Shown one piece after another: positions 7,379 through 16,127 of a stretch of 18,920 bases of DNA. The stretch is from positions 1 to 18,920 of the forward strand of contig DAOVTF010000001.1 of the NCBI GenBank assembly GCA_030633225.1. Direction: 5' to 3'. The notes below the pieces were generated by a model. The model saw only the letters and a program-made list of their open reading frames with translations. It did no database searches and was not told the origin of the DNA. Numbering within the stretch: the stretch's first letter is position 1; each line of letters begins with the position of its first letter. Position numbers and translations under genes: made by a program. The stretch comes from Flavobacteriaceae bacterium (GTDB taxonomy: Bacteria; Bacteroidota; Bacteroidia; Flavobacteriales; Flavobacteriaceae).

Positions 7379-8349
7379 TAGTCGTAGGATTGTCCTTCTT
7401 GCGAAGCCATTTTTAACATTTCTTTAAACTCTTCAGGAGATAAATCTCCATAATAAAAATTAATTGGATTTACTGCATTTTTATTATAATGCACTTCATA
7501 ATGTAAATGTGGTGCTTTTGACCTTCCTGTGCTTCCAACATAACCAATTAAATCACCTCTTTTAACATTTTGCCCTTTTTTTACATTATATTTTGATAAA
7601 TGAGCATACAGAGTAATATATCCAAAACCATGATCTATTCTAATATGTTTACCAAATCCAGATGCCCTATTATCTGCTCTAATCACTTTGCCATTTCCTG
7701 TTGCATAAATTGGAGTACCTTTTGGCGAAGTAAAATCCATCCCCTTATGCATTTTTCTTGCTTTAGTAAACGGATCTGATCTCCAACCATAACCTGAAGC
7801 CATTCTTGTTAGGTCTTCTTTGCTAACTGGCTGAATAGCAGGTAAAGCAGCTAACATTTTTTCTTTATCCATAGCCAGATCAATTATTTCATCTAAAGAT
7901 TTAGACTGAACATATAATTGTTTTGACAAAACATCTAAATTTTTAGAAGCATCTATAATCATATCTGAATTATTAAATCCTTCTAATGATTTATACCTGT
8001 TAACTCCTCCAAAACCAGCTTTTCTCTGTTCTTCTGGAATTGGATTTGCTTCAAAATAAGTTCTATAAATATTATTATCTCTTTTCTGAATACCATTTAA
8101 AACATTCTCTGCTTCCCTCATTTTTTTATCGAGTAATTCGTAATGAAGCTTCATATTCTCTAACTCTCTTTGTAATACTTTTTGTTTTGGTGGCTCGATA
8201 AATTGGTATAATCCCAATACCATTAAAGCGCCTAACATTACTGCAGCTAACAAAAAAACAGTCATTTTTTTAAATTTATCACGCTTTCTTGACTCAACTT
8301 TTCTATAAGATAAAGTCTCAGAATCGTAATAATATTTTACTTTCGCCAT
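7378..8349 (-). CDS. Membrane-anchored M23 (LytM-type) peptidase
   Basis: This 323-residue envelope protein probably cleaves peptidoglycan cross-bridges. The layout is: a short basic cytoplasmic N-terminus; one membrane helix (about 30-50); a coiled-coil stretch (about 55-90); a linker; and a C-terminal M23 domain (about 196-300). The zinc ligands and catalytic residues are all there: His201 and Asp205 in HKGMD, His250 in LYAH, and His281/His283 in HLH. It should therefore be an active enzyme rather than a LytM-type activator lacking zinc ligands. It is the first gene of the M23-MerR-LemA-TPM group and is divergent from alaS. An exact -7 box TAAATTTG on the minus strand (8415 to 8408) would start the mRNA around 8401. 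Confidence 0.95.
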   Translation of the reverse strand: MAKVKYYYDSETLSYRKVESRKRDKFKKMTVFLLAAVMLGALMVLGLYQFIEPPKQKVLQRELENMKLHYELLDKKMREAENVLNGIQKRDNNIYRTYFEANPIPEEQRKAGFGGVNRYKSLEGFNNSDMIIDASKNLDVLSKQLYVQSKSLDEIIDLAMDKEKMLAALPAIQPVSKEDLTRMASGYGWRSDPFTKARKMHKGMDFTSPKGTPIYATGNGKVIRADNRASGFGKHIRIDHGFGYITLYAHLSKYNVKKGQNVKRGDLIGYVGSTGRSKAPHLHYEVHYNKNAVNPINFYYGDLSPEEFKEMLKMASQEGQSYD

Positions 8350-8364
8350 AATGTTAAATTATAC

Positions 8365-8415
8365 TATTTTTGCAATAGATTTGTATTAATTTCTATTGCA
8401 ACGAGAACAAATTTA
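8365..8415. promoter_or_regulatory. Divergent promoter region between the M23 gene and alaS
   Basis: On the plus strand there are two exact TAnnTTTG boxes, TATTTTTG (8365-8372) and TAGATTTG (8376-8383), either of which could serve alaS. On the minus strand TAAATTTG (8415 to 8408) is an exact box for the M23 operon. No good TTTG -33 element was found at standard spacing for any of them, so the exact start points are uncertain. Confidence 0.55.
8370..8401. repeat. 10-bp inverted repeat in the M23/alaS promoter region
   Basis: TTGCAATAGA (8370-8379) and TCTATTGCAA (8392-8401) are perfect inverted repeats separated by 12 bp, giving a centre-to-centre distance of 22 bp (about two helical turns). 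The repeat overlaps both plus-strand -7 boxes. In the minus-strand transcript it would fold into a stem-loop at the very 5' end of the M23 mRNA. It could act as a DNA operator or an RNA leader structure. Confidence 0.6.
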
Positions 8416-8467
8416 CAATTTTTTTGTTACTCTGTAAAAACAAAATTATTTGCCTATAAATATACTT

Positions 8468-11080
8468 ATGACTTCACAAGAAATTAGAAAACAGTTTTTA
8501 GACTTCTTTGCTTCTAAACAGCATCAAATTGTTGCTTCTGCACCTTTAGTAAATAAAGACGATCCAACTTTAATGTTTATCAATGCTGGAATGAATCCTT
8601 TTAAGGAATACTTCTTAGGTCAGAAAAAAGCAGAAAACAAAAGAATATCAGATACTCAAAAATGTTTAAGAGTTTCTGGTAAACACAATGACTTGGAAGA
8701 AGTAGGCATTGATACCTACCATCATACTATGTTTGAAATGTTGGGTAATTGGAGTTTCGGCGATTACTTTAAAAGAGAAGCAATTGCTTGGGCTTGGGAA
8801 TTACTTACTGAAGTTTATAAAATTGATAAAAATAATTTATATGTAACGGTTTTTGAGGGAGATAAAAAAGATCATCTAAAATTTGATCAAGAAGCATTTA
8901 ATTACTGGTCAAAATATATTGATAAAGACCGTATTTTAAATGGTAATAAAAAAGATAATTTTTGGGAAATGGGTGCTCAAGGCCCTTGCGGACCTTGTAG
9001 TGAAATTCATATAGACATAAGGTCAGAAGAAGAAAAGAAAAAAATCCCTGGAAAAGATCTTGTAAACAAAGACCATCCATTAGTAATTGAAATTTGGAAT
9101 TTAGTTTTTATAGAATTTAACCGTAAAGCAGATGGAAGTTTAGAAAAATTACCCGCCAAACATATTGATACCGGTATGGGATTTGAAAGATTGTGTATGG
9201 TAATTCAAAAAGTAAAATCTAATTATGATACAGATGTTTTTACACCGATTATAAGAGAGATTGAAACCATTACCGAAACCTCTTATGGTAAAGATGAAAA
9301 AATTGATATTGCCATTCGTGTTATTGCCGATCATGTTCGTGCAGTTGCTTTTTCTATTGCAGATGGTCAATTACCTTCAAACAATGGGGCCGGTTATGTA
9401 ATCAGAAGAATTTTACGCCGTGCTATTCGTTACGGATTTACTTATTTAAATGAAAAAGAGCCTTTTATCTATAAATTAACCAATATTTTGAGCGATCAAA
9501 TGGGTGATACTTTTCCCGAAATAATTGCTCAAAAACAATTAATTCATAATGTAATTAAAGAAGAAGAAAATTCGTTTTTACGTACTTTAGATCAAGGGTT
9601 GGTTTTATTAGATAATATTATTAAAAACAATAAAGAAAATACTATTTCTGGCAAAAAAGCTTTTGAGTTGTATGATACCTATGGTTTCCCAAAAGATCTA
9701 ACTGCTTTAATTCTTAGAGAAAAAGGACTTGGTTTTAACGATGAGGAATTCAATTTAGAAATGGAAAAGCAAAAATCCAGATCAAGAGCTGCTGCTGTAG
9801 TAGATACTGAAGATTGGGTTGTTTTGCAAGAAGATAATGAAGAAGAATTTATTGGTTATGACTATTTAGAAGCTAAAATAAAAATAACACAATACAGAAA
9901 AGTGTCTTCAAAAAAAGAGGGAGATATGTATCAACTTGTGTTCAATATGACACCGTTTTATGCTGAAGGCGGAGGACAAGTCGGAGATAAAGGATATTTA
10001 GAAGTGCCAAATGGGAATGTGATATATATTGTAAACACAAAAAAAGAAAATAATTTAATATTACATTATACTAAGAATTTACCTCAGAACCCAGAGCAAA
10101 TTTTTAAAGTTGTAGTTGACCAAAAACAACGTTTTAGAACAATGTGTAATCATACTGCAACGCATTTATTACATCAAGCATTAAGAACAATTTTAGGTGA
10201 GCATGTCGAACAAAAAGGATCTGCTGTTCATTCAAAGAATTTGCGTTTTGATTTTTCGCATTTTTCCAGATTAAGTCATGAAGATATTATTGAGGTTGAA
10301 AATTTTGTAAATGCAAGAATTAATGAAAAAATTGATTTAGAAGAAAATAGAAATATTCCTATTGAAGAAGCAAAAAAAACAGGAGCACTAATGTTATTTG
10401 GTGAAAAATATGGTGATACAGTAAGAACTATAAAATACGGGAAATCGGTTGAGCTTTGTGGGGGTACACATGTAAAAAATACTGGTGACATTTGGCATTT
10501 CAAAATAATGACAGAAAGTGCAATTGCATCTGGAATTAGAAGAATAGAAGCTGTTACTTATGATGCAGTAAGAGATTATTTTTTAGTTCAAGATGAAGAA
10601 TTAATGCAAATCAAAGGGTTTCTTAAAAATCCATCTAATACATTAAAAGCTGTAAGCAGCCTTCATGATGAAAACACCAAATTAAAAAAAGAAATAGAAC
10701 ATCTTTTAAAAGAAAAAGCTTCTTCATTAAAGAATAATCTAATTAAAAATGTTGAAAATATTAATGGTGTCAATTTTATTGCTACTAAAATGGATATGGA
10801 TGCTAATACTTTAAAAAATGTGGCTTTTGATCTATCTAATAAAATTGATAACTTGTTTTTTATTGCAGGTTCATCTATAAACAACAAGGCTTTGCTTACA
10901 GTTTATATCTCTAAAAATTTAGTAGAAGAAAAAGATCTTAACGCTGGAACCATTGTTCGTGAACTTGGAAAATATATTCAAGGTGGTGGTGGCGGACAAG
11001 CCTTTTTTGCAACTGCAGGTGGTAAAAATCCTGAAGGAATTAAAGAGGCTTTAAATAAAGCTAAAAACTATATCAAATAA
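8468..11080 (+). CDS. alaS: Alanine--tRNA ligase
   Basis: AlaRS charges tRNA-Ala in the cytoplasm. The 870-residue protein has the full four-part layout. The class II aminoacylation domain includes the region around [13 protein letters not shown] and [17 protein letters not shown] at 68-101. A tRNA-recognition domain follows. The editing domain carries the zinc-binding pairs H562-x3-H566 (HTATH) and C664-x3-H668 (CGGTH). A coiled coil and a C-Ala domain end with GGGGGGQ near 849 and AGGKNP. Two CxxC-like cysteines lie in QGPCGPCSE (171-179). I chose ATG 8468 ([14 protein letters not shown], the usual family start) over a TTG six codons upstream. The GSCFA gene follows after only 8 bp and is probably cotranscribed. 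Confidence 0.98.
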   Translation: MTSQEIRKQFLDFFASKQHQIVASAPLVNKDDPTLMFINAGMNPFKEYFLGQKKAENKRISDTQKCLRVSGKHNDLEEVGIDTYHHTMFEMLGNWSFGDYFKREAIAWAWELLTEVYKIDKNNLYVTVFEGDKKDHLKFDQEAFNYWSKYIDKDRILNGNKKDNFWEMGAQGPCGPCSEIHIDIRSEEEKKKIPGKDLVNKDHPLVIEIWNLVFIEFNRKADGSLEKLPAKHIDTGMGFERLCMVIQKVKSNYDTDVFTPIIREIETITETSYGKDEKIDIAIRVIADHVRAVAFSIADGQLPSNNGAGYVIRRILRRAIRYGFTYLNEKEPFIYKLTNILSDQMGDTFPEIIAQKQLIHNVIKEEENSFLRTLDQGLVLLDNIIKNNKENTISGKKAFELYDTYGFPKDLTALILREKGLGFNDEEFNLEMEKQKSRSRAAAVVDTEDWVVLQEDNEEEFIGYDYLEAKIKITQYRKVSSKKEGDMYQLVFNMTPFYAEGGGQVGDKGYLEVPNGNVIYIVNTKKENNLILHYTKNLPQNPEQIFKVVVDQKQRFRTMCNHTATHLLHQALRTILGEHVEQKGSAVHSKNLRFDFSHFSRLSHEDIIEVENFVNARINEKIDLEENRNIPIEEAKKTGALMLFGEKYGDTVRTIKYGKSVELCGGTHVKNTGDIWHFKIMTESAIASGIRRIEAVTYDAVRDYFLVQDEELMQIKGFLKNPSNTLKAVSSLHDENTKLKKEIEHLLKEKASSLKNNLIKNVENINGVNFIATKMDMDANTLKNVAFDLSNKIDNLFFIAGSSINNKALLTVYISKNLVEEKDLNAGTIVRELGKYIQGGGGGQAFFATAGGKNPEGIKEALNKAKNYIK

Positions 11081-11088
11081 TATATATT

Positions 11089-12063
11089 ATGGCATTTAGG
11101 ACTAAATTAAATATTCCCAAGGAAAAGAAAACTATTGATTATAATTCAAATATTGTTCTTTTTGGATCATGTTTTACTAAGAATATGGAAAGACATTTGA
11201 GCTATTATAAGTTTCAGAATGATTCTAATCCTTATGGAATTATCTTTAATCCTAAAGCAATTGAAAAAGCTATAACGGAATGTATTGAAAATAAAGAATA
11301 CAATCAGCATGACTTATATTATCATGAAGAGTCTTGGCTAAGTTTAAATCATCATACCAAATTCTCTTCCTTAATTTTAGGGCAAGTATTAACTCAAATA
11401 AACTCAGAAATAAAAGAAGCAAATCAAGCATTACTAAATGCGTCTCATGTGTTTATTACTTTAGGAACTTCATGGGTTTACCGGTTTACGGATACAGAAA
11501 ATTTAGTTGCTAATTGCCATAAAATTCCACAAAAAAAGTTTAAAAAAGAATTGTTATCCATTATTGAAATAAAAGAAAGTTTAAATAATATTGTTTCATT
11601 AATTAAGCAAGTTAATCCAAAGGCAATAATTCTTTTTACAGTCAGTCCCGTACGTCATGTAAGAAATGGTTTTATAGAAAACACTCAAAGTAAGGCACAT
11701 TTACATACTGCTATCCAACAAATTATTGACCATAACAAAACCTTTTATTTTCCATCTTATGAAATAATGATGGATGATTTACGTGATTATCGATTCTATA
11801 AAGACGACTTATTGCATCCTAATGAAACTGCTATGGAATATATTTGGGAAATATTTAAAAAATCTTGGATCAATGAAAAATCTTATCCTTTAATGAAAAA
11901 AATTGAAAGTGTTCAAAAATCTTTAAATCATAAGCCTTTTCAAAAAGACAGCTTAAAACATCAAGAATTTATTAAGAATTTAAATAAAAAAATTGAAGCA
12001 ATTACTGTAAATTATCCTAGAATAAAATTCAATAAAAAAGGAAGTAATGCAACACTTCCTTAA
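11089..12063 (+). CDS. GSCFA-domain protein
   Basis: This 324-residue protein has no signal peptide and no membrane helix. It belongs to the GSCFA family, named for a motif that appears here as FGSCFTKNM near residues 25-33, followed by NPYGIIFNP (about 46-54). Further family blocks are visible: FITLGTSWVYR near 124-134, LFTVSPVRHVRNG near 182-194, and DDLLHPNETAMEYIWE near 241-256. The G-S motif, the later SPVRH and the D-x-x-H-P block recall the SGNH hydrolase fold, with Ser and the Asp-His pair as likely catalytic residues. That is inference; no substrate is known. It sits 8 bp after alaS on the same strand. The last codons contain a hairpin that looks like the terminator of the opposing rhodanese gene. 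Confidence 0.9.
   Translation: MAFRTKLNIPKEKKTIDYNSNIVLFGSCFTKNMERHLSYYKFQNDSNPYGIIFNPKAIEKAITECIENKEYNQHDLYYHEESWLSLNHHTKFSSLILGQVLTQINSEIKEANQALLNASHVFITLGTSWVYRFTDTENLVANCHKIPQKKFKKELLSIIEIKESLNNIVSLIKQVNPKAIILFTVSPVRHVRNGFIENTQSKAHLHTAIQQIIDHNKTFYFPSYEIMMDDLRDYRFYKDDLLHPNETAMEYIWEIFKKSWINEKSYPLMKKIESVQKSLNHKPFQKDSLKHQEFIKNLNKKIEAITVNYPRIKFNKKGSNATLP
12033..12061 (-). terminator. Terminator of the rhodanese gene, inside the GSCFA coding end
   Basis: AAGGAAGT (12038-12045) and ACTTCCTT (12054-12061) form a perfect 8-bp stem with an 8-nt loop. Read on the minus strand the stem runs into TTTTTTATT, a proper intrinsic terminator about 19 nt beyond the rhodanese stop. On the plus strand no useful T tract follows. 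The element overlaps the last eight codons of the GSCFA gene. Confidence 0.75.
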
Positions 12064-12079
12064 TTCAATATCAATATTT

Positions 12080-12391
12080 TTATTTTACACAATTAGCAAT
12101 ATTACCCCAAGGTCCACCATTAATTGTATCAATACCATTTTGCTTTAAAATATTTGCAGCCGATCCACTTCTTGCTCCACTTCTGCAACAAGTAATAATT
12201 GGTTTTCCTATTTTTTTAATTTCATCCATTTTAAAACCAATTTCATTTAAAGGTATGTTTTTTGAACCTTGCACATGTCCTTCATCAAACTCTTCTTTAG
12301 TTCTAACATCAATAACAACAGCACCTTTTTGCAAATACTCTTCAATAGAAACTGTGCTAGTACCACCACCAAATAAATTGAAAAATCCCAT
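12080..12391 (-). CDS. Single-domain rhodanese-like protein
   Basis: This 103-residue protein holds one rhodanese domain: IDVRTKEEFDEGHVQGSKNIPL at residues 27-48, then the active-site loop C69-R-S-G-A-R. A catalytic Cys followed by a six-residue loop is typical of sulfurtransferases that carry a persulfide. A second Cys (68) directly precedes it and Cys101 lies near the C-terminus. The short N-terminal MGFFNLFGGG segment is not a signal peptide, so the protein is probably cytoplasmic. It may move sulfane sulfur or detoxify sulfide/cyanide; the physiological donor and acceptor are unknown. It is a stand-alone gene with a Crp/Fnr-like palindrome 54 bp upstream and its own terminator. Confidence 0.93.
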   Translation of the reverse strand: MGFFNLFGGGTSTVSIEEYLQKGAVVIDVRTKEEFDEGHVQGSKNIPLNEIGFKMDEIKKIGKPIITCCRSGARSGSAANILKQNGIDTINGGPWGNIANCVK

Positions 12392-12444
12392 AATTTTTTT
12401 TAGTTTTTAGAGTTGGCAAAGATCATACATATTAAATTTTAGAT

Positions 12445-12460
12445 TGTAACTCGAGTTACA
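12445..12460. promoter_or_regulatory. 16-bp palindrome of Crp/Fnr architecture before the rhodanese gene
   Basis: TGTAACTCGAGTTACA is a perfect palindrome arranged as TGTAA-N6-TTACA, the same 5-6-5 spacing as the Crp site TGTGA-N6-TCACA. On the minus strand a -7-like box GATCTTTG (12424 to 12417, one mismatch to TAnnTTTG) would put transcription start near 12411, placing the palindrome centre at about -41.5. That is the class II activator position. It also lies 4 bp after the amidohydrolase stop, but no T tract follows on that strand, so a terminator role is unlikely. Confidence 0.5.
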
Positions 12461-12464
12461 TTTA

Positions 12465-13751
12465 TTATTTACCATAACTATTCATATAATCAAGAGTTAG
12501 GTTAACCATTGATATAACTCCTAATTTAAGTCCGCTCTCATCAATAAAAAAATCAGGTGTATGGTGAGAAGCAGCATCTTGTGGTTTAACATTCAAAGGT
12601 TTTCCCCCTAAAAAGAAGTAAAAACCAGGTATTTCCTTTTGAAAAAAGGAAAAATCTTCAGCGCCGGTAATTGCATCAACTAAAATTACATTTTCTTTTC
12701 CAGCTGATTTTTGTAAAGATGGAAGCATTTTTGCAGTTAGTTCTTTGTCATTATAAGTAATAGGAAGTCCTTCAGCAATATTAATATCAGCAGTAGCACC
12801 AAAACTTTCAGCAATTGCTTTTACACGAAATATCATCATCTCATTTAATTTTTTTTGCATATCATAATCTAGGGTTCTTATAGTACCTATCATTTCAACT
12901 TCTTCAGGAATTATATTACTTCGTACACCTCCTCTTATTAAACCTACGGTAATTACTGCTGCTTCTTTTGTTAATTCTGTATCTCTTGAAATTATGGTTT
13001 GCAGGCCGTTAATAATTTGAGCTGAAACAACTATCGGGTCAATACCTCCCCATGGCCTAGAACCATGGGTTTGTTTACCATGAACTTTAATTACAAAACG
13101 CTGAGATGCAGCCATTGCACCTCCAGGTTTGTAGGTTATTTTACCTACATCGGTTCCTGCACCAATATGTAATCCAAAAATTACATCTACATCCGGATTT
13201 TTTAAAACTCCTTCTTCAACCATCATTTTTGCTCCACCATTTTCTCCTGGCGGTGTTCCTTCTTCAGCAGGTTGAAAAATAAATTTTACGGTTCCTTTTA
13301 AATCTTTTTTTATTTTACTTAACACTTCCGCAGTACCCATTAACATAGCTGTATGCGTATCGTGACCACAAGCATGCATAACTCCTGTTTCAATTCCGTT
13401 ATAAGTACTTTTTACTTTTGAGGCGAAAGGTATATCAACTCTTTCAGTAACTGGCAAAGCATCAATATCTGCACGCAAAGCTACTACCGGACCAGGTTTG
13501 CCTCCTTTCAAAATTCCAACAACACCGGTATGTGCTACACCTGTTTGAACCTCGATTCCTAAACTTTTCAAATGAGCTGCTATTTTTTTTGCAGTTTCAA
13601 ATTCTCGGTTTGACAATTCAGGATTTTCATGAAAATCTCTCCTCCAGTCTATAACTTTTGACTCAACATTATCAATTAATTTAGATGTTTTTTCATTTTG
13701 AGCTTGAATTCCAAATGAAAATAAGAAGACAATAAAAAATAATTTTTTCAT
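12465..13751 (-). CDS. Exported M20-family amidohydrolase
   Basis: This 428-residue metallo-hydrolase of the M20D (hippurate/IAA-amino-acid amidohydrolase) type begins with a clear signal peptide (MKKLFFIVFLFSFGIQAQ), so it acts in the periplasm or outside. The fold's marks are present: RADIDALP at 93-100, HACGHDTH at 126-133, PAEEG at 161-165, LHIG at 194-197, and SHHTPDFF near the C-terminus. The metal site is complete: Cys128, His130, Glu163/164, His195 and the late His. It probably removes an acyl or aminoacyl group from an N-acyl amino acid or dipeptide; the substrate is unknown. The gene stands alone, divergent from the membrane-protein gene. A -7-like TAGATTTA (minus, 13786 to 13779) is a weak promoter candidate. 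Confidence 0.93.
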   Translation of the reverse strand: MKKLFFIVFLFSFGIQAQNEKTSKLIDNVESKVIDWRRDFHENPELSNREFETAKKIAAHLKSLGIEVQTGVAHTGVVGILKGGKPGPVVALRADIDALPVTERVDIPFASKVKSTYNGIETGVMHACGHDTHTAMLMGTAEVLSKIKKDLKGTVKFIFQPAEEGTPPGENGGAKMMVEEGVLKNPDVDVIFGLHIGAGTDVGKITYKPGGAMAASQRFVIKVHGKQTHGSRPWGGIDPIVVSAQIINGLQTIISRDTELTKEAAVITVGLIRGGVRSNIIPEEVEMIGTIRTLDYDMQKKLNEMMIFRVKAIAESFGATADINIAEGLPITYNDKELTAKMLPSLQKSAGKENVILVDAITGAEDFSFFQKEIPGFYFFLGGKPLNVKPQDAASHHTPDFFIDESGLKLGVISMVNLTLDYMNSYGK

Positions 13752-13859
13752 GATAATAGTATAAAAAGTTAATTAAGGTAAATCTATTAAAAAATAAAAC
13801 AATTTCTCTCATTCGTTTTTTAAATTTATATTTATAAAATATTTTATCTATTATTAAAA

Positions 13860-14717
13860 ATGATTTCAAAAATTTTACATCTATCAGAGTCAATTTTTGA
13901 TAAATTTCACAAAATATGGGAAAACTCAAGATTCAATAAAATAATTAGTAATGCTCTTGTCATAATTTTTGTTTTAAGTGTAATTATTAGTTATTTAGAT
14001 AGGAGTAAATTAATTTCATTGGGAAAGCTGGATGATTTTTTCTCTAACCCGTTTTTTGCAATTGAAATCGCATTTACCTTATTGCTTATATTGGAATTGT
14101 TGAGTCTAATTTTTGTATTACCTAAATCAGTAGCTAAATCTGTTGGTAAACAATTTGAAGTGCTGTCGCTTATATTTATAAGATCTGGATTTAAAGAAAT
14201 AAGTCATATTAAAGATTTTGAGTGGCACACAATGACCGACTCTTTAATTAATTTATTTGCTTATGCTTTAGGTTCGTTAATTATCTTTGTCATCTTGGGC
14301 TTTAATTATAGGTTACAAAAACACAATCGATTAACAGAATCCGAAAACGATCAGAGTGAGTTTATTCAGACAAAAAAATTACTAGCATTGTTTTTAATGA
14401 TAGCCTTTGTTGGAGTTGGAATTTATGATACCAGCTTTTTACTAGAAACAGGATCTTATTTACATTCTTTCCACTTATTTTATTCCGTTCTAATATTTAG
14501 TGATATTATTATATTATTGATAGCCTTGAGGTATACACTAAATTATTTGAAAATATTTAGATATTCAGCCTTTGTTTTAGCAACATTATTAATAAGAATC
14601 TCCTTAACTATTCCACCTTTTTATAACGTTATTATTGGAGTTTCTTCAGCATTATTTATTTTACTTTTAACAATATCATATAATTATTTTTTAAATGATT
14701 TATCAGATTCTAAGTAA
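13860..14717 (+). CDS. Unrecognised multi-pass membrane protein
   Basis: I do not recognise this 285-residue protein with certainty. It has about seven or eight hydrophobic segments, near residues 28-46, 63-88, 97-108, 129-150, 173-190, 205-222, 233-250 and 256-275. A charged loop (about 151-172) lies between the fourth and fifth. The stretch from 63 to 113 (AIEIAFTLLLILEL, a basic hinge with KSVAKSVGK, then FEVLSLIFIRSG) loosely resembles the S2-S3 part of a voltage-sensor fold, but there is no S4 arginine ladder and no pore motif. Cysteine is absent. The gene is divergent from the amidohydrolase gene. It converges on the DUF3570 gene with one base between the two stop codons and no visible terminator. 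TATATTTA (13827-13834) is a possible -7 box. Confidence 0.85.
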   Translation: MISKILHLSESIFDKFHKIWENSRFNKIISNALVIIFVLSVIISYLDRSKLISLGKLDDFFSNPFFAIEIAFTLLLILELLSLIFVLPKSVAKSVGKQFEVLSLIFIRSGFKEISHIKDFEWHTMTDSLINLFAYALGSLIIFVILGFNYRLQKHNRLTESENDQSEFIQTKKLLALFLMIAFVGVGIYDTSFLLETGSYLHSFHLFYSVLIFSDIIILLIALRYTLNYLKIFRYSAFVLATLLIRISLTIPPFYNVIIGVSSALFILLLTISYNYFLNDLSDSK

Positions 14718-14718
14718 T

Positions 14719-16119
14719 TTATTCCGTAAATTTAACTCCTAAAGTAATTATATCGGCATCTAGATCATTACTTCTTGTATAATGATTATAACGTAAATCA
14801 ATATTTTTTATACCAAATTTCCATATTTTAGCCTTGGTGAAAATATCGGTATATCTTATCCCAATACCATATTGGTTCGCATCAAATGCTGACAAATCAT
14901 AATCGGAAGTATAATATTTATCGGTAGATAAATGCACTTCTTTTGGCGCAAAATAATCGGCCTCAGATTGTGTATAAAAACGATACATTGGATATACTGT
15001 GAATTTTTGACCTATTTTAATTGGCAATTCAATACTTGCTGTATGAGCAATAATTCCCCAATCATCATAATAAAATCTATAATATGATCTCACAACAATA
15101 TGTTCATTGATATAAAAATTAAATCGAGTACCTATTGGAAGTTTAAATCTAGAAGTTGGCAATCTTTCATTATCATCTGCCAGTTGAAATTGCTCAATAT
15201 AAAAATCTGGTTTATCAGCAAAATAAACACGGTGATATGGTGTTGACAACAAACCTTCTTGTATTATTATATCAAAAAATAAAGAAGCTTGTATGCTTTT
15301 GGTTAGAATTTGTGAAAAACTTGCTGACATTGCATAAGAATTTCTATGTTCGTCCGTATTTAAAGAAAAGTTAGTAGGCGCATATTCAATATCTGGATAA
15401 TTGGGATCGCCAATAATTTCAACTCCTTCAAAAAAACCACCATCTAAGCCATCTTCTAAATAACAATCTAATTCGGTTGGGTAAATCGACCTCCACTTAT
15501 CAAAATAGATTTGCGTTTTAAAACTTAACTCTGTGTTCTGTTCGTTAAACAGTTTTGTATAAGATCCACCTACTCCAATCGAGAAATAATCATATTCTGA
15601 CGAGTAACCTAAATTACCACTAACAATCGTATTTCTATCTTCTGAACTATGAGCATAATTAACTGATCCATGATTCAACACATCACTTCCAGATGCTCCT
15701 GATGATGCATACCAAGGATTTGCCCCACCATTATCAACACCTTTATCAATAGCTAATTTATCATCGTCATCTTCTCCTTTGGAAGCACCAGATCTATCAA
15801 AAGGGTTTATATTGCTTGAAGATGCTGAAGTGTAGGCCGAAATACCAAAATCAACCGTTAAAACATTATTTATGTTAATCGGTAAACTTATTACCATAGA
15901 TGAAGTGAAATCCGTCCGTTCCTCTGTTCCTTCACCACCGGCAACCGATGAATGTGTGCCATCCTGTGCATAATAGCTCATTAATATATCTATTTCCATA
16001 GATTCAAGAACCTTTTTTTGATAGCTGTTATCTGTTATCTCTTGACCTGTTAAATTAAACATCCAAAATAGACCAATAACTAAGATTAATTTAATTTTCA
16101 TATTCATTTTCATTTTCAT
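14719..16119 (-). CDS. DUF3570 protein, putative outer-membrane beta-barrel
   Basis: This 466-residue exported protein has a signal peptide at about residues 1-25. Near residue 49 it has the DUF3570 opening YYAQDGTHSSVAGGEGTEE, then a TSASSSNINPFD block (97-108). An acidic, Gly/Ser-rich loop with GEDDDDK and two SGAS motifs (110-113 and 140-143) follows. From about residue 150 on it consists of alternating hydrophobic and aromatic strands separated by polar turns, as in an outer-membrane barrel of some 14-18 strands. The function of the family is unknown. The N-terminus reads MKMKMNMK, giving four in-frame ATGs in seven codons, so the exact start could be any of them. It is the last gene of the thioredoxin-ApbE-DUF4266-DUF3570 operon, 8 bp after the DUF4266 gene. 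Confidence 0.88.
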   Translation of the reverse strand: MKMKMNMKIKLILVIGLFWMFNLTGQEITDNSYQKKVLESMEIDILMSYYAQDGTHSSVAGGEGTEERTDFTSSMVISLPININNVLTVDFGISAYTSASSSNINPFDRSGASKGEDDDDKLAIDKGVDNGGANPWYASSGASGSDVLNHGSVNYAHSSEDRNTIVSGNLGYSSEYDYFSIGVGGSYTKLFNEQNTELSFKTQIYFDKWRSIYPTELDCYLEDGLDGGFFEGVEIIGDPNYPDIEYAPTNFSLNTDEHRNSYAMSASFSQILTKSIQASLFFDIIIQEGLLSTPYHRVYFADKPDFYIEQFQLADDNERLPTSRFKLPIGTRFNFYINEHIVVRSYYRFYYDDWGIIAHTASIELPIKIGQKFTVYPMYRFYTQSEADYFAPKEVHLSTDKYYTSDYDLSAFDANQYGIGIRYTDIFTKAKIWKFGIKNIDLRYNHYTRSNDLDADIITLGVKFTE

Positions 16120-16127
16120 TTACAATA

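Noticed and set aside
9149..9370. Minus-strand open frames inside alaS (also near 8898-9080, 10276-10503 and 10663-10887)
   Set aside because: They lie entirely within a conserved gene and have shadow-type composition.
12445..12460. Palindrome as the terminator of the amidohydrolase gene
   Set aside because: On the minus strand the palindrome is followed by ATCTAAAATTT, with no immediate T tract, and its two-arm geometry suits a protein site better.
13693..13929. Minus-strand frame spanning the start of the amidohydrolase gene and the start of the membrane-protein gene
   Set aside because: It overlaps two well-supported genes and the promoter gap, with no recognisable protein pattern.
15156..15374. 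Plus-strand frame inside the DUF3570 gene
   Set aside because: It is antisense to a supported coding region and has no protein-like features.
15760..15775. DDDDK in the DUF3570 protein as a protease-processing site
   Set aside because: It matches the enterokinase site only by chance within an acidic loop, and no such protease is expected here.
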